From: Balneola sp. MJW-20
Lineage (GTDB): Bacteria > Bacteroidota > Rhodothermia > Balneolales > Balneolaceae
Assembly (NCBI RefSeq): GCF_040811775.1
Contig: NZ_JBFNXW010000002.1
Span: 62,001-126,000 of the forward strand
Direction: 5' to 3'
Length of the DNA: 64,000 bases
Shown here piece after piece: positions 37,423 through 46,294 of the stretch. The first letter of the stretch is position 1. Each line of letters opens with the position of its first letter. A program made the translations under genes and the position numbers. The notes beneath the pieces are model-generated. The model saw nothing but the letters and a program-made list of their open reading frames with translations. It ran no database searches and was not told the DNA's origin.

Positions 37423-38214
37423 ATGGTCACGCTCTTTAGAAGAATACGGGAAAGGCTTATCGCCTCGGGTTCATTAACCAAGTACCTGCTCTACGCGGTA
37501 GGAGAGATCCTCTTGGTGGTGATCGGGATCCTCATTGCCCTGCAGGTGAATGCCATTCAAATAGAAAAGGATAACCGGCGAACCGAGATGAAGGTCCTTG
37601 AGAAACTCCATCAGGACCTGCAGAAAGATGAAATGGATCTGGGGCGACTGAGAGAAGTTAAAGAAGGACAGAAGACTTCCTCGGCATATATGCTGACTTT
37701 CTATGAAAACCCGGATCAGGGCATCACGGACACTACTTCACATGTTCGAAATATTCACCATCCCTTTGCCTTCTATGTGGATAATCCACACCGGGTTGCT
37801 TTTTCGACATCGATGAACTCCGGAGATCTGTTCATGATCCAAAACGAAAGGCTCCTGGACTTACTCTCTTTTTACTTTGCGGATAATAACCTGTCTCAAT
37901 TTATGACCTCGGTCAAAGACTTCAGTAATTATTTCAATTCAGAGGTTAAGATGAAGAAGTATGTGATCATGAGACCGGAGAATTATTCCGACCTGGACAT
38001 GTCGAAATTCTGGGCCGATCATGAGATGGAAAATTATTACTATATGATGGCAGGCAATCTCTTACCCATCAGTATAAGTCTGATCACTAAAAAAATGGAG
38101 GTCAATAAAAACCTGCAATCTTTGATCGATCATGAACTGGGGATTCAAGCCCTCTCGGAGACAGAGTGGGAAACTATCTACCAGGAGATCGTTGATGCCA
38201 ATCGTACGTATTGA
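37423..38214 (+). CDS. D13: DUF6090-family membrane protein, class Y, altered juxtamembrane motif
   Basis: 263 aa; MVTLFRRIRERLIASGSLTK. The family-wide NNWNE after the helix is replaced by 'QVNAIQIEKDNRR'; only D30 shares this kind of loss. Mid motif STSMNSGDLFMIQNERLL (128-145), then DLLSFYF. The outer domain is rich in Met, Tyr and Phe around 176-205 (MKKYVIMRPENYSDLDM, MENYYYMM). 42 bp behind D12, so possibly co-transcribed with it. Confidence 0.94.
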   Translation: MVTLFRRIRERLIASGSLTKYLLYAVGEILLVVIGILIALQVNAIQIEKDNRRTEMKVLEKLHQDLQKDEMDLGRLREVKEGQKTSSAYMLTFYENPDQGITDTTSHVRNIHHPFAFYVDNPHRVAFSTSMNSGDLFMIQNERLLDLLSFYFADNNLSQFMTSVKDFSNYFNSEVKMKKYVIMRPENYSDLDMSKFWADHEMENYYYMMAGNLLPISISLITKKMEVNKNLQSLIDHELGIQALSETEWETIYQEIVDANRTY

Positions 38215-38364
38215 GGTCAATAATGTACTCATTATTAAGTAGTCGGTATTAGGCCCCATCATTGCCGTGATCTGTAAGCGGTGGCATCGAATTAGCGAAA
38301 AGGGATCATATCATTATGTTAGTTCTCACTTCTCACTTCTCACTCCGTTTTTCACATTTCACTT

Positions 38365-38393
38365 TTGACGTTTCACGAAAATCCCCTTAATTG
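38365..38393 (+). promoter_or_regulatory. TTGACG-N17-TAATTG leader of D14
   Basis: TTGACG (38365-38370), 17 nt, TAATTG (38388-38393), 27 nt before the ATG. Immediately upstream is a T/C-rich tract with repeated TTCTCAC words (38325-38345). Confidence 0.6.
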
Positions 38394-38420
38394 CTCTGAA
38401 TTATTTTTCGGGTAAAACCT

Positions 38421-39146
38421 ATGATCACCTTATTCCGCCGCATCCGGCAAAAACTTATTGAATCGGGTTCTGTAACCAAATACCTGCTCTACGCCATCGG
38501 CGAGATCCTGCTGGTGGTAGTAGGGATCCTCATCGCCCTTCAGGTTAATAACTGGAATGAGGAGCGGAGACAGCGCGAGGTATCTTTTAATACTCTGCAG
38601 AGTCTGAAAACAGAGCTGGAAGAAGCAAAATCCGGACTGGATGATGTAATTGGTTTTAACAACGACCTGCTGAAAGATTCAGAGTTGTATATCTATGAGA
38701 AGTTCAGCAAAGATTCACTCAAAGCAGACCCGGGTGCGATATTCCGGTTTACCAATTATACCACGATTAAACTGGATCTGCCGGTACTGGAAAGGGAGCT
38801 CAGTTCCGACCGGCTTATCCAAGGTGAAGATTCGCTTAACACGAAGTTAAGGGAGATCAAAACATTGGCTACGCGCATGTCCGAATCTTTTGTCTATCTC
38901 GATGAATTCTGGAATAGTCAGGTGACCCCCTATTTCATAGAGAAAAGGATCATGGTGTATCTGCATCAGAACCTGAGAACCAATGAAGAACTCGCTATGA
39001 GTAATATAGAACAGGCCTTTGAGGATGAGGAGTACCGGAATCTGGCTGCCATGTGTAATTTATTTACGTATTCTTTCACACGACAGGCCGAAACCCTACT
39101 CACAACGATCGATGAGACACTGATCTTAATTGAAGGGATGAGTTAG
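38421..39146 (+). CDS. D14: DUF6090-family membrane protein, divergent class
   Basis: 241 aa. Standard N-cap (RRIRQKLIESGSVTK, YAIGEILL), but the mid motif is degenerate: 'LERELSSDRLIQGEDSLNTKL' at 123-143 keeps the hydrophobic pattern and the 'D.L' without Gly or final aromatics. 'YIYEKFSKDSL' and 'FWNSQVTPYFIEKR' (163-176) follow. Its nearest partner by layout is D27, whose motif is degenerate at the same place (LTELDLPESIPDTLTRSL). Alone behind its leader, 206 bp after D13. Confidence 0.93.
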   Translation: MITLFRRIRQKLIESGSVTKYLLYAIGEILLVVVGILIALQVNNWNEERRQREVSFNTLQSLKTELEEAKSGLDDVIGFNNDLLKDSELYIYEKFSKDSLKADPGAIFRFTNYTTIKLDLPVLERELSSDRLIQGEDSLNTKLREIKTLATRMSESFVYLDEFWNSQVTPYFIEKRIMVYLHQNLRTNEELAMSNIEQAFEDEEYRNLAAMCNLFTYSFTRQAETLLTTIDETLILIEGMS

Positions 39147-39272
39147 AATATTTCCTTCGGGTCGAAGCATTGAGTATACCGTATTCAGAAGTGAGTACAT
39201 CGCAGTAAATACTAAGCACCGGAAACTATCAAATGATGCGGGTCTAACGGTCCACTATTAATAAAAGGATAT

Positions 39273-40181
39273 ATGCATAATCAAAAACGATTCTTCAGAC
39301 CGAGGTCACTGGCATATTTTGCCCTGTTCTGCCTGTTTTATGTTACCCCTACTTCTATCCTGGCTCAGGAAACGGAGCCTCCCGCAGCTCAGACCGACAG
39401 CACACTGTACGTATCTGAAAGTCCCTGGTCTAAATCCTGGGTAGCAGGACTTAATGCCACACAATACGATTACCAGGACTGGAGCTATGGAGGAAATAAC
39501 GCATTCTCATTTACGGTTAACACCTTATTTGAATTGAAGTACAACCATGAAAAGTTTTTAAACACCTCCCGAGTCAGGCTGCGATTTGGTCAAAGCCGGT
39601 TGAAGGAAGGCGATAATGAAAAAATAGAAGATCTGATCCGGCTCATGAACCGTACGGAGTATAAGCTTACTGAGAACGGGTTCAGTGCTTTTCTGGAGCT
39701 GGCTTTCCGTACTCAGTTTACGGATGGTTTTGATCCGGTTACCAATGAGCGGACGTCGGATTTTTTATCTCCCGCCTATTTCATAGAAAATATTGGTATA
39801 TCGTATAAGCCGGTTGACTATTTCAGCAGTTATCTGGGTATAGGACTTAAGCAGACGACCGTAGAAACCGACGGTCTGGATCAATTCTACGGACTCGGGG
39901 AGGATGAGGATGTGCGGTCAGAAGGCGGACTCACCCTGGCCTACGAGCTAAACAAGGAGATCCTGCCAAAAATCACCCTGGAATCGGAATTTAACGCATT
40001 CTATAACCTGCTTCTATCCCCTGAAGACACTGATATTTTCTTTAACAATAGTTTTATCGGAAAGATCAATGATTTCTTTCAGGCAAGTCTGGAAGTGGAT
40101 CTGTTATATGACAGTGATTTTGGCCAGAAGCTACAACGTAAAACAGTGATCGCACTTGGACTTCGGTTCAATATACTGTGA
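39273..40181 (+). CDS. DUF3078 family protein (predicted outer-membrane/beta-barrel)
   Basis: 302 aa with a signal peptide (ending 'SILAQ'). The mature protein starts with the DUF3078 hallmark 'WVAGLNATQYDYQDWSYGGN' followed by alternating amphipathic strands (FELKYNHEKFLNTSRVRLRFG, YKLTENGFSAFLELAFRTQF) to the end, with a terminal 'VIALGLRFNIL' like a last barrel strand ending in a hydrophobic residue. DUF3078 proteins are probably outer-membrane or envelope barrels of Bacteroidota-type bacteria; function unknown. Cargo gene between D14 and D15. Confidence 0.88.
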   Translation: MHNQKRFFRPRSLAYFALFCLFYVTPTSILAQETEPPAAQTDSTLYVSESPWSKSWVAGLNATQYDYQDWSYGGNNAFSFTVNTLFELKYNHEKFLNTSRVRLRFGQSRLKEGDNEKIEDLIRLMNRTEYKLTENGFSAFLELAFRTQFTDGFDPVTNERTSDFLSPAYFIENIGISYKPVDYFSSYLGIGLKQTTVETDGLDQFYGLGEDEDVRSEGGLTLAYELNKEILPKITLESEFNAFYNLLLSPEDTDIFFNNSFIGKINDFFQASLEVDLLYDSDFGQKLQRKTVIALGLRFNIL

Positions 40182-40319
40182 TCTGTTACAGGGCAGATGT
40201 AAGATCGATTCGGGTAATGTTAGGAGGAAAAAGAATGCAGGATACAGAATACAGAATTCAATATGTTCCACTAAGCACTCAGCCATCGACAGGCCTTTGG
40301 CAAAAACTGAAAACCGAGA

Positions 40320-41099
40320 ATGATCACACTGTTTAGACGAATACGGGAAAAACTCATCGCCTCCGGGTCGCTGTCAAAATACCTGCTATACGCCATGGGT
40401 GAAATTCTGCTTGTAATGATCGGGATCCTTCTGGCTCTGCAGGTCAATAACTGGAATGAAGAAAGGAAAGAGCGTATCAGAGAATCAGTTCTTAAAGAGC
40501 AGCTGGTTGAGGAGTTTCAGCGCGACATGAACCAGCTGAGAAGCAAAATAAAGATCCGTAAGCAGATCATATCATCTTCAAATACCTTGCTTCAATATAT
40601 TATTGATCCGACCGGGGTGTCAGTCGATAGTATCCGATACCATCTCGCTGTTGCCGGCTACCGGCCAACCTTCGACCCGATCAGCGTAGAGTTTATTGAT
40701 AAAAGCGACCTGTTGTTAATTCAAAATAAAGAACTGAAACGACTGCTTACTGCCTGGAAGATCAACGTTTTACAGCTTAATGAGGACGAACAGGTCTGGC
40801 GGAATTATGTACTTGACTACCGTATCCCATTCTTCATCGAAAATAATGTCATGAATGATATCTCGGTCGAATTCAGACGAAACAATTCGTCCAGTGTATT
40901 TCTTATTGATGGTAATATGGACACAGATAAACCGGAGATCCCCTTAGTCGGAGATCCGGGTGATTTTCAGGGGCTGATCAGGGATCCTTTTATGGAGGAT
41001 TTTTTATCACTCGCTATATCCGTCAATACCGATAATAATGATAACTCATATGCTCTGGAAACAAGGATCCAACGGATATTAACCCTGCTGAAGGAATGA
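40320..41099 (+). CDS. D15: DUF6090-family membrane protein, class W with REKLIASG N-cap
   Basis: 259 aa. An exception in the N-cap/C-terminus linkage: class W body behind the MITLFRRIREKLIASG cap, with YAMGEILLVMIGILLALQ in the helix. Blocks: LVEEFQRDMNQL (62-73), YRPTFDPISVEF (114-125), mid motif DKSDLLLIQNKELKRLLTAW (127-146, no Gly), GLIRDPFMEDFL (218-229). A 20-residue acidic loop 'NMDTDKPEIPLVGDPGDF' (199-216) is unique. Upstream words GAATACAGAATTC and CCTTTGGCAAAAACTGAAAA recur before D17. Confidence 0.94.
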   Translation: MITLFRRIREKLIASGSLSKYLLYAMGEILLVMIGILLALQVNNWNEERKERIRESVLKEQLVEEFQRDMNQLRSKIKIRKQIISSSNTLLQYIIDPTGVSVDSIRYHLAVAGYRPTFDPISVEFIDKSDLLLIQNKELKRLLTAWKINVLQLNEDEQVWRNYVLDYRIPFFIENNVMNDISVEFRRNNSSSVFLIDGNMDTDKPEIPLVGDPGDFQGLIRDPFMEDFLSLAISVNTDNNDNSYALETRIQRILTLLKE

Positions 41100-41191
41100 A
41101 AATGAGTTGATCCATTTTGGGATAAAAATCACGGGTGCTCCAACTATTTACTACATATCCATAAAGTCATAGCACAAAAACAAAATATTGT

Positions 41192-41240
41192 ATGTAGAAT
41201 ATAGAATTCAGAATTCGGCATTAAGAATTAAGCATTGAAA
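41192..41240 (+). repeat. Seven phased heptamers leading into the D16 start
   Basis: In one 7-nt register: ATGTAGA, ATATAGA, ATTCAGA, ATTCGGC, ATTAAGA, ATTAAGC, ATTGAAA, then ATTTAA and the ATG at 41247. The words drift but the 7-nt phase holds to the start codon. Confidence 0.7.
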
Positions 41241-41246
41241 ATTTAA

Positions 41247-41999
41247 ATGATCACACTGTTTAGACGAATACGGGAAAAGCTTATCGTCTCCGGTTCCTTA
41301 ACCAAGTACCTGCTTTATGCCGTGGGTGAGATCCTGCTGGTCATGATCGGGATATTGCTCGCATTGCAGGTGAATACATGGAATGAGAGTGTGAAGAATC
41401 ATAAGGAAGAGCTTTTCTATTATGATAAACTGAAAGAGAATTTAAGACAGGATACCACAAACCTGGTCGGCTCAATGAACAGAGTTGATGCTTCTTTGAT
41501 AGTGATCGATCAGATCATCGATGAATTCTACTCGAAAGAGAATGAGTTGCTGGATGCGGATATTGCCTTTGCACTGATAAGAGTTGAAAGCTACTCCCCG
41601 GAGACATCGACCTGGGATAATCTCAAATCAACCGGGAAAATAAACATCATACAGAGACAGTCGGTGATCGACTCACTCACCAACTATTACAACATCTATT
41701 TAATGAGTACGAAGCAATGGATAGAGGCCAACAAAGATTATTCCAGGAATCATCTGGGGCCCTATTTGATGAAGTTTGATGATATCCGGTTAGATTTTGG
41801 CGGCACCAGTGAGTTTAAGGATGTATTCGAGCCTCAAAAGAGATCAGTAAAAGAATACCGGGAAGATGTATTTATCCGAAATGCATTGATATACAAAAGG
41901 ACCAATCTGACGGGTCTTAGAAGTCTGTTTTTAAATGATTATAAGCGAGCGGTGAATATCCTGAATTTATTGGATGATCAGGACCCGACGCGATTATGA
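41247..41999 (+). CDS. D16: DUF6090-family membrane protein, class Y
   Basis: 250 aa. MITLFRRIREKLIVSGSLTK, helix LVMIGILLALQVNTWNES (Asn to Thr in the NNW block). Mid motif DNLKSTGKINIIQRQSVI (124-141), then DSLTNYYNIYL. Later features 'GPYLMKFDDIRLDFGG' (171-186) and a basic stretch 'EYREDVFIRNALIYKRTNL'. The leader is built from heptamers and contains no Shine-Dalgarno-like sequence. Confidence 0.95.
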   Translation: MITLFRRIREKLIVSGSLTKYLLYAVGEILLVMIGILLALQVNTWNESVKNHKEELFYYDKLKENLRQDTTNLVGSMNRVDASLIVIDQIIDEFYSKENELLDADIAFALIRVESYSPETSTWDNLKSTGKINIIQRQSVIDSLTNYYNIYLMSTKQWIEANKDYSRNHLGPYLMKFDDIRLDFGGTSEFKDVFEPQKRSVKEYREDVFIRNALIYKRTNLTGLRSLFLNDYKRAVNILNLLDDQDPTRL

Positions 42000-42122
42000 T
42001 AATATTTCACATATTACTGGCGGGTTGAGAATAGAATACAGAATACTGAATGATCGATATGGTCTGATTCTGAATCCAATTTAAAGTACTAAATACGCTG
42101 CTAAAGACATGCCTTTGGTAAC

Positions 42123-42143
42123 AACTGAAAACTGAAAACTGAC
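42123..42143 (+). repeat. Heptamer triplet before D17
   Basis: AACTGAA, AACTGAA, AACTGAC in tandem, ending one base before the D17 ATG at 42145. Confidence 0.65.
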
Positions 42144-42144
42144 A

Positions 42145-42960
42145 ATGATCACACTGTTTAGACGAATCCGGGAAAAGCTCATCGCCTCCGGTTCCTTAAC
42201 CAAATACCTGCTCTATGCTGTCGGCGAGATCCTGCTGGTGGTGATCGGGATCCTGATCGCCCTGCAGGTGAATAACTGGAATGAACAACGAAACCGGCAA
42301 GCTAATATCCGTAATTATGTACGTTCGATGGTCAGTGATATACAGCAGGATCAGGCTGAGATAGATATTCGAATCGCACAGATAAAGGATCGCATATTGA
42401 GAGTGAATTCCTTTGCCGAATATATGAGGAACCGTTCATTTGAGGAAGTTGATAATCTGGACCTGATGATCTATACCAAAGGCAGTTTTACATACCGGCC
42501 GTTTACCTGGTACCGGTCTTCTATTGAAGAAATCACTTCTTCAGGGAGCCTGAAGGATATTGATGATCCGGAACTGAGAGATCGTATTGTGGCTTATTAT
42601 GCCCTTCAGGATCATCTCGATGAAGACTTTCAGGAAGATAAAAGAATGGGCAGTCAGATCGAGCAGTATGTAGCTGAGATCGTAAAAATGAACTATCCGG
42701 ATTGGGAGGTAATGTATGATGAATCGGATATTCTGCAGTACCTGGATCGCAAAGAATGGCTGGATAATCAGGTATACAGGAAATACAAGTCCTATGACTA
42801 CGATCTGCTGATCAATGATAATACAAAGCTGGACGAGCTGGTGAACGTAAGCTTTAGATTTGTACTAGTGGTAGCCAACCGGTCGGCCTCAGAATTGCCG
42901 CGGCTGAAGCAGCAGGGGCAGGAGATCATTGATCTCATAGAGGATCGCTATGGAGACTGA
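42145..42960 (+). CDS. D17: DUF6090-family membrane protein, class Y
   Basis: 271 aa, the longest copy without the extra class E domain. Canonical N-cap and helix (REKLIASGSLTK, YAVGEILLVVIGILIALQ). Mid motif EEITSSGSLKDIDDPELR (128-145), then DRIVAYYALQDHLDED. The segment 'YPDWEVMYDESDILQYLDRKEWLDNQVY' is quoted in parts as YPDWEVMYDESD (184-195) and YLDRKEWLDN (199-208); it is Trp/Tyr-rich and unlike its neighbours. 145 bp after D16. Confidence 0.95.
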   Translation: MITLFRRIREKLIASGSLTKYLLYAVGEILLVVIGILIALQVNNWNEQRNRQANIRNYVRSMVSDIQQDQAEIDIRIAQIKDRILRVNSFAEYMRNRSFEEVDNLDLMIYTKGSFTYRPFTWYRSSIEEITSSGSLKDIDDPELRDRIVAYYALQDHLDEDFQEDKRMGSQIEQYVAEIVKMNYPDWEVMYDESDILQYLDRKEWLDNQVYRKYKSYDYDLLINDNTKLDELVNVSFRFVLVVANRSASELPRLKQQGQEIIDLIEDRYGD

Positions 42961-43058
42961 CATTGACAGGGGGTTAACAGGATATGGTAATTGGTCATAC
43001 TTATTAGAATACAGAATAATTGAAGATTCAATGTTGAAAGATCCCGAAACATATTTAA

Positions 43059-43079
43059 AGCACTAAGCACTCAAAACTA
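43059..43079 (+). repeat. Heptamers before D18
   Basis: AGCACTA, AGCACTC, AAAACTA in one 7-nt register, ending two bases before the ATG at 43082. Confidence 0.55.
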
Positions 43080-43081
43080 TA

Positions 43082-43804
43082 ATGATCACACTTTTCAGAA
43101 GAATACGGGAGAAACTGATCGCTTCGGGGTCGGTAACCAAATACCTGCTCTACGCTGTAGGCGAGATCCTGCTGGTGGTGATCGGGATCCTGATCGCCCT
43201 GCAGGTAAGTAACTGGAACCAGGAAAGTGTCACCCGAAAACTGGAGATCGATAGTCTAAAGGAAATGAAGCAGAACCTGGAGCAAGACACCCTGATCTTA
43301 TCTGTCTTCCTGGATCAGCTCAATGATAAAAAAGAATACAACAGGGAGATCATAGAACACATAGAGAACAAGCGACCCTACGAAGTCCGCCTGGATACCC
43401 TGCAGATGGAAGTATACTATCACAGAGGCTACGACACTTTTAATACGGCGGCATATGAGCTTCTGAAGGAAAGAGGTTTTGATATCATTCAGAATGATGA
43501 ACTTCGAAAACGGATCACCGCACACTATACCTCAGACCTGTCCGATATCCGGGGAATAATCGAAAGACTGGAAAAGATCAATCTCTTGCGTGCGGAAGGC
43601 ATGTATGAAAATTTTAAAGTGTTTCCCGGCAGTATCCGGCCCTATGATTATGAGGAGGCTCTGAATGATCCTAAAGTGTATGGCCCGTTCTATCATTTTC
43701 AGAGTATGAACCGCCATTATTACGATGTTCTGGAAGAATTTAAACTGAAGACCGCATCCTTGCTGGAAGCACTGAATGCTGAACTGAACAGAAGGTCCGT
43801 TTGA
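43082..43804 (+). CDS. D18: DUF6090-family membrane protein, class Y
   Basis: 240 aa. The juxtamembrane motif is changed to VSNWNQES. Mid motif AYELLKERGFDIIQNDEL (124-141), then RKRITAHYTSDL; the '(A/G)[YF]E.L...G' opening is shared with D22, D25 and D26 and marks a sub-branch of class Y. The C-terminal third has 'EALNDPKVYGPFYHFQSMNR' (192-211). A vestigial copy begins 42 bp after its stop codon. Confidence 0.95.
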   Translation: MITLFRRIREKLIASGSVTKYLLYAVGEILLVVIGILIALQVSNWNQESVTRKLEIDSLKEMKQNLEQDTLILSVFLDQLNDKKEYNREIIEHIENKRPYEVRLDTLQMEVYYHRGYDTFNTAAYELLKERGFDIIQNDELRKRITAHYTSDLSDIRGIIERLEKINLLRAEGMYENFKVFPGSIRPYDYEEALNDPKVYGPFYHFQSMNRHYYDVLEEFKLKTASLLEALNAELNRRSV

Positions 43805-43823
43805 GGGAATGGTATGTATTGAA

Positions 43824-43844
43824 GTACCAGGTACTAAGTACTAA
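43824..43844 (+). repeat. GTACTAA heptamers before the first vestigial copy
   Basis: GTACCAG, GTACTAA, GTACTAA in tandem, two bases before the ATG at 43847. Confidence 0.6.
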
Positions 43845-43846
43845 GA

Positions 43847-43924
43847 ATGATTACCCTCTTCAGAAGCATCCGGCAAAGATGGACCGGCCTGCGGGTGACT
43901 AACAGGAATAAAAAAATCAAATAG
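43847..43924 (+). pseudogene. Vestigial DUF6090 copy (25 codons)
   Basis: An ATG behind a typical heptamer leader opens MITLFRSIRQRW, a good N-cap, but the frame then runs TGLRVTNRNKKIK and stops. Nothing of the membrane helix or outer domain remains, and the GH5 gene starts 9 bp later. It looks like a copy lost by deletion from codon ~12 onward, or the leftover 5' end after a recombination that brought in the GH5 gene. A functional micropeptide is possible but unlikely. Confidence 0.75.
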
Positions 43925-43933
43925 CTAAACGTC

Positions 43934-45226
43934 ATGAACCGATTACTTTACTTTATAATAGTTATTTCAATGTTCATCGGATGCACAGAGACTAAAAGCG
44001 GATCTGATTTTGTACAGGTGGATGGCAATCATTTCACATTGAAGGGGGAGTCTTATGCCTTTGCAGGGACCAATTTCTGGTATGGAGCCTACCTGGGACA
44101 ACCGGGAGAAGCAGGCAACAGAGAACGGCTGAGAGCCGAGTTAGACCTGATGAAAGCTCAGGGTGTGACCAACCTGAGGATCTTAGGTTCTTCGGAAGAA
44201 TCTGAATTCGGGAATACGCTGGCTCCCGTTTTTATACGTCAGGACGGTTCTTATAACGAAGATCTGCTTGTGGGTCTGGATTACCTGCTGAGTGAAATGT
44301 CGAAACGGGATATGAAAGCAGTGATCTTTCTGACAAATTACTGGGAGTGGTCCGGGGGTATGAACATCCTTAATGGGTGGTACGGAGAAGGTCTTACCGT
44401 AGACCCTGGAGAGGGTGACTGGGTTGCCTTTATGAACAATTCGGCCCAATTCTATCAGAATGAAGAGGCGCAGGAGGCTTTCCGGGAATATATAAAAAGC
44501 CTCGTTACCCGCACCAATACAGTCACGGAAAGACCGTACTTCAATGATCCCACGATCATGTCCTGGCAGCTGGCTAACGAACCTCGTCCGGGGAGTCTTG
44601 AGGTGAGTGATGAAGCCATCCCGGTGTATATTGACTGGATCGATGAAACAGCAGGGTTTATTAAATCCCTGGCTCCTCATCAGCTGGTTTCCAGCGGAAG
44701 TGAAGGAGAAGTGGGCAGTTTACTGTCCATGAAATTATTTGTTGATGCACACCGCACTCCGAATATTGATTATCTGACCTTTCATATGTGGGCTAAGAAC
44801 TGGAGATGGCTCGATCCGTCCGATATGGCCGGCACCTATGATCAAGCCGTGGATAGTGCAAAACAGTACGTAGAAGAACATGTGAGCATCGCCGATTCCC
44901 TGGGTAAACCTATTGTAATGGAGGAATTTGGCTTTCCAAGAGATGACGAAGAATTTTCTCCTGATTCACCCACATCCTACCGGGATAAATATTATAAAAT
45001 GGTTTACGACCTGGTTGAAAAACACCCCGTATTAGCGGGGACGAACTTCTGGAGCTGGGGCGGATTCGGAGAAGCTCAGCATGAAGATTACTGGTGGAAG
45101 GAGGGAGATCCGTTCACCGGAGATCCGCCTTTTGAACCTCAGGGATTGAACTCGGTATTTGCAGGAGATGCGTCTACCTTGCAGATCATAAAGGAACACG
45201 CCAAACGAATCGGAGCTCTGGAATGA
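43934..45226 (+). CDS. GH5 (beta-mannanase-like) lipoprotein
   Basis: 430 aa with lipoprotein signal (SMFIGC, Cys17). A (beta/alpha)8 glycoside hydrolase of family GH5, closest by motif to the mannan endo-1,4-beta-mannosidase group: GTNFWYGAYLG, GVTNLRILG, the acid/base Glu in QLANEPRPG (E216), 'FHMWAKNW', the nucleophile in VMEEFGFPRD (E331) and 'GTNFWSWGG'. It should cut beta-mannan or a related glycan outside the cytoplasm. Placed directly behind a DUF6090 remnant, with no other polysaccharide-utilisation genes around it. Confidence 0.9.
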   Translation: MNRLLYFIIVISMFIGCTETKSGSDFVQVDGNHFTLKGESYAFAGTNFWYGAYLGQPGEAGNRERLRAELDLMKAQGVTNLRILGSSEESEFGNTLAPVFIRQDGSYNEDLLVGLDYLLSEMSKRDMKAVIFLTNYWEWSGGMNILNGWYGEGLTVDPGEGDWVAFMNNSAQFYQNEEAQEAFREYIKSLVTRTNTVTERPYFNDPTIMSWQLANEPRPGSLEVSDEAIPVYIDWIDETAGFIKSLAPHQLVSSGSEGEVGSLLSMKLFVDAHRTPNIDYLTFHMWAKNWRWLDPSDMAGTYDQAVDSAKQYVEEHVSIADSLGKPIVMEEFGFPRDDEEFSPDSPTSYRDKYYKMVYDLVEKHPVLAGTNFWSWGGFGEAQHEDYWWKEGDPFTGDPPFEPQGLNSVFAGDASTLQIIKEHAKRIGALE

Positions 45227-45332
45227 GGAGCAAGGTTCGCGTTAAAGTTCTACAGTACTTGCAGCTGTATAAAGGCATTCCTAAGCAGTACCTGTATTTC
45301 AGATTCAGAGGACGGTTTTTAATTATCTATTT

Positions 45333-45377
45333 TTCTGTCTTCTGTCTTCTGCCTTCTGCCTTCTGCCTTCTGCCTTC
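45333..45377 (+). repeat. Heptamer tandem repeat (TTCTGTC x2, TTCTGCC x4)
   Basis: Six perfect-length 7-mers in a row (45333-45374) plus a trailing TTC, 17 nt upstream of the D19 promoter-like element. The best-preserved heptamer tract in the window besides the one at 48863. Confidence 0.85.
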
Positions 45378-45393
45378 ATTTCACATTTCACCT

Positions 45394-45422
45394 TTGACAT
45401 CTCCCAAAAATCTCCTTAATTG
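45394..45422 (+). promoter_or_regulatory. TTGACA-N17-TAATTG leader of D19
   Basis: TTGACA (45394-45399), 17 nt, TAATTG (45417-45422), 27 nt before the ATG; 'GCTCTGAATTATTTT' follows as in D14 and D29. TTTCACATTTCACCT lies just upstream, as in the VOC and D14 leaders. Confidence 0.6.
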
Positions 45423-45449
45423 CTCTGAATTATTTTATAGCTGAAGCCT

Positions 45450-46187
45450 ATGATCACCCTCTTTCGGAGAATTCGGGAGAAACTCATTGCATCCGGTTCA
45501 TTTACAAAGTACCTGCTCTACGCTATCGGCGAGATCCTGCTGGTGGTAATTGGGATCCTCATCGCGCTGCAGGTGAATAACTGGAACAGTGAGCAGAGAG
45601 ACCGGAATATCTCCATCGAATATCATAACCGTTTGATCGCAGAAATTGACCAAAGGATAAAGGGCATTGAATCCGAAATCGAAAGAGCAGGGGAAATCAG
45701 CCAGGGTCTGTCACAGGCTGTTGAGGTCCTGGAAAAGAGGGAAATTAACGATTCCACTAAAGCTATTCTCGATTATGCCTTAAGCCGTTATAATCAGCTG
45801 GCTCCTTTTTCCTTTCAGCTGGTCAGCTACGAAGAGATGAAGAGCAGCGGCCGATTATCTCTCATTTATGATATCGATCTGAGGCAGGAACTGAACGGCT
45901 ATTTCGACCGTGCAATAATCGTCTCAAATATCATAAGCCAATTGAATAAGGACGTGAATGGCAGTAATCAGTTATTTGATAAATATGTGAGAGTGTATAT
46001 AAATGAGGAGCGCTCGGGCAGATCTATTGATTATGATGCATTGGCCATTTCAAAGGATCCCCTTCTTATTAACACGCTCTCCAGGTTTGCCTATGTATGG
46101 GACACCTACCAGTATTTTCTCAGGAATATCATCGAAAGAATGGAACAGCTGCAGGTTGCCATTCAGCTGGAACTGGATTCGTTTTGA
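45450..46187 (+). CDS. D19: DUF6090-family membrane protein, class Y
   Basis: 245 aa. REKLIASGSFTK cap, helix ending QVNNWNSEQ. Mid motif SYEEMKSSGRLSLIYDIDL (126-144), then RQELNGYFDR. 'YNQLAPFSFQLVS' (114-126) precedes it. D33 is its closest relative (YKEMQSAGKLELIRDLELR at the same residues, with 'RYFKFALNIQEL' before it), 16.7 kb away. Alone behind its leader, followed after 107 bp by a small lipoprotein. Confidence 0.95.
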   Translation: MITLFRRIREKLIASGSFTKYLLYAIGEILLVVIGILIALQVNNWNSEQRDRNISIEYHNRLIAEIDQRIKGIESEIERAGEISQGLSQAVEVLEKREINDSTKAILDYALSRYNQLAPFSFQLVSYEEMKSSGRLSLIYDIDLRQELNGYFDRAIIVSNIISQLNKDVNGSNQLFDKYVRVYINEERSGRSIDYDALAISKDPLLINTLSRFAYVWDTYQYFLRNIIERMEQLQVAIQLELDSF

Positions 46188-46294
46188 TAAGGATCAGTAC
46201 CCAATAATGAGTTTGATCCTCCCCCATATCTTAATTTTGATATGAACACGGGCAGATTAACTTAGAAAGATCCTTTAACTCATTACGGAAGATC

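Noticed and set aside
45223..45444. 73-codon frame after the GH5 gene
   Set aside because: It overlaps the GH5 end and its C-terminal part translates the TTCTGCC heptamers and the D19 promoter region; no gene character.
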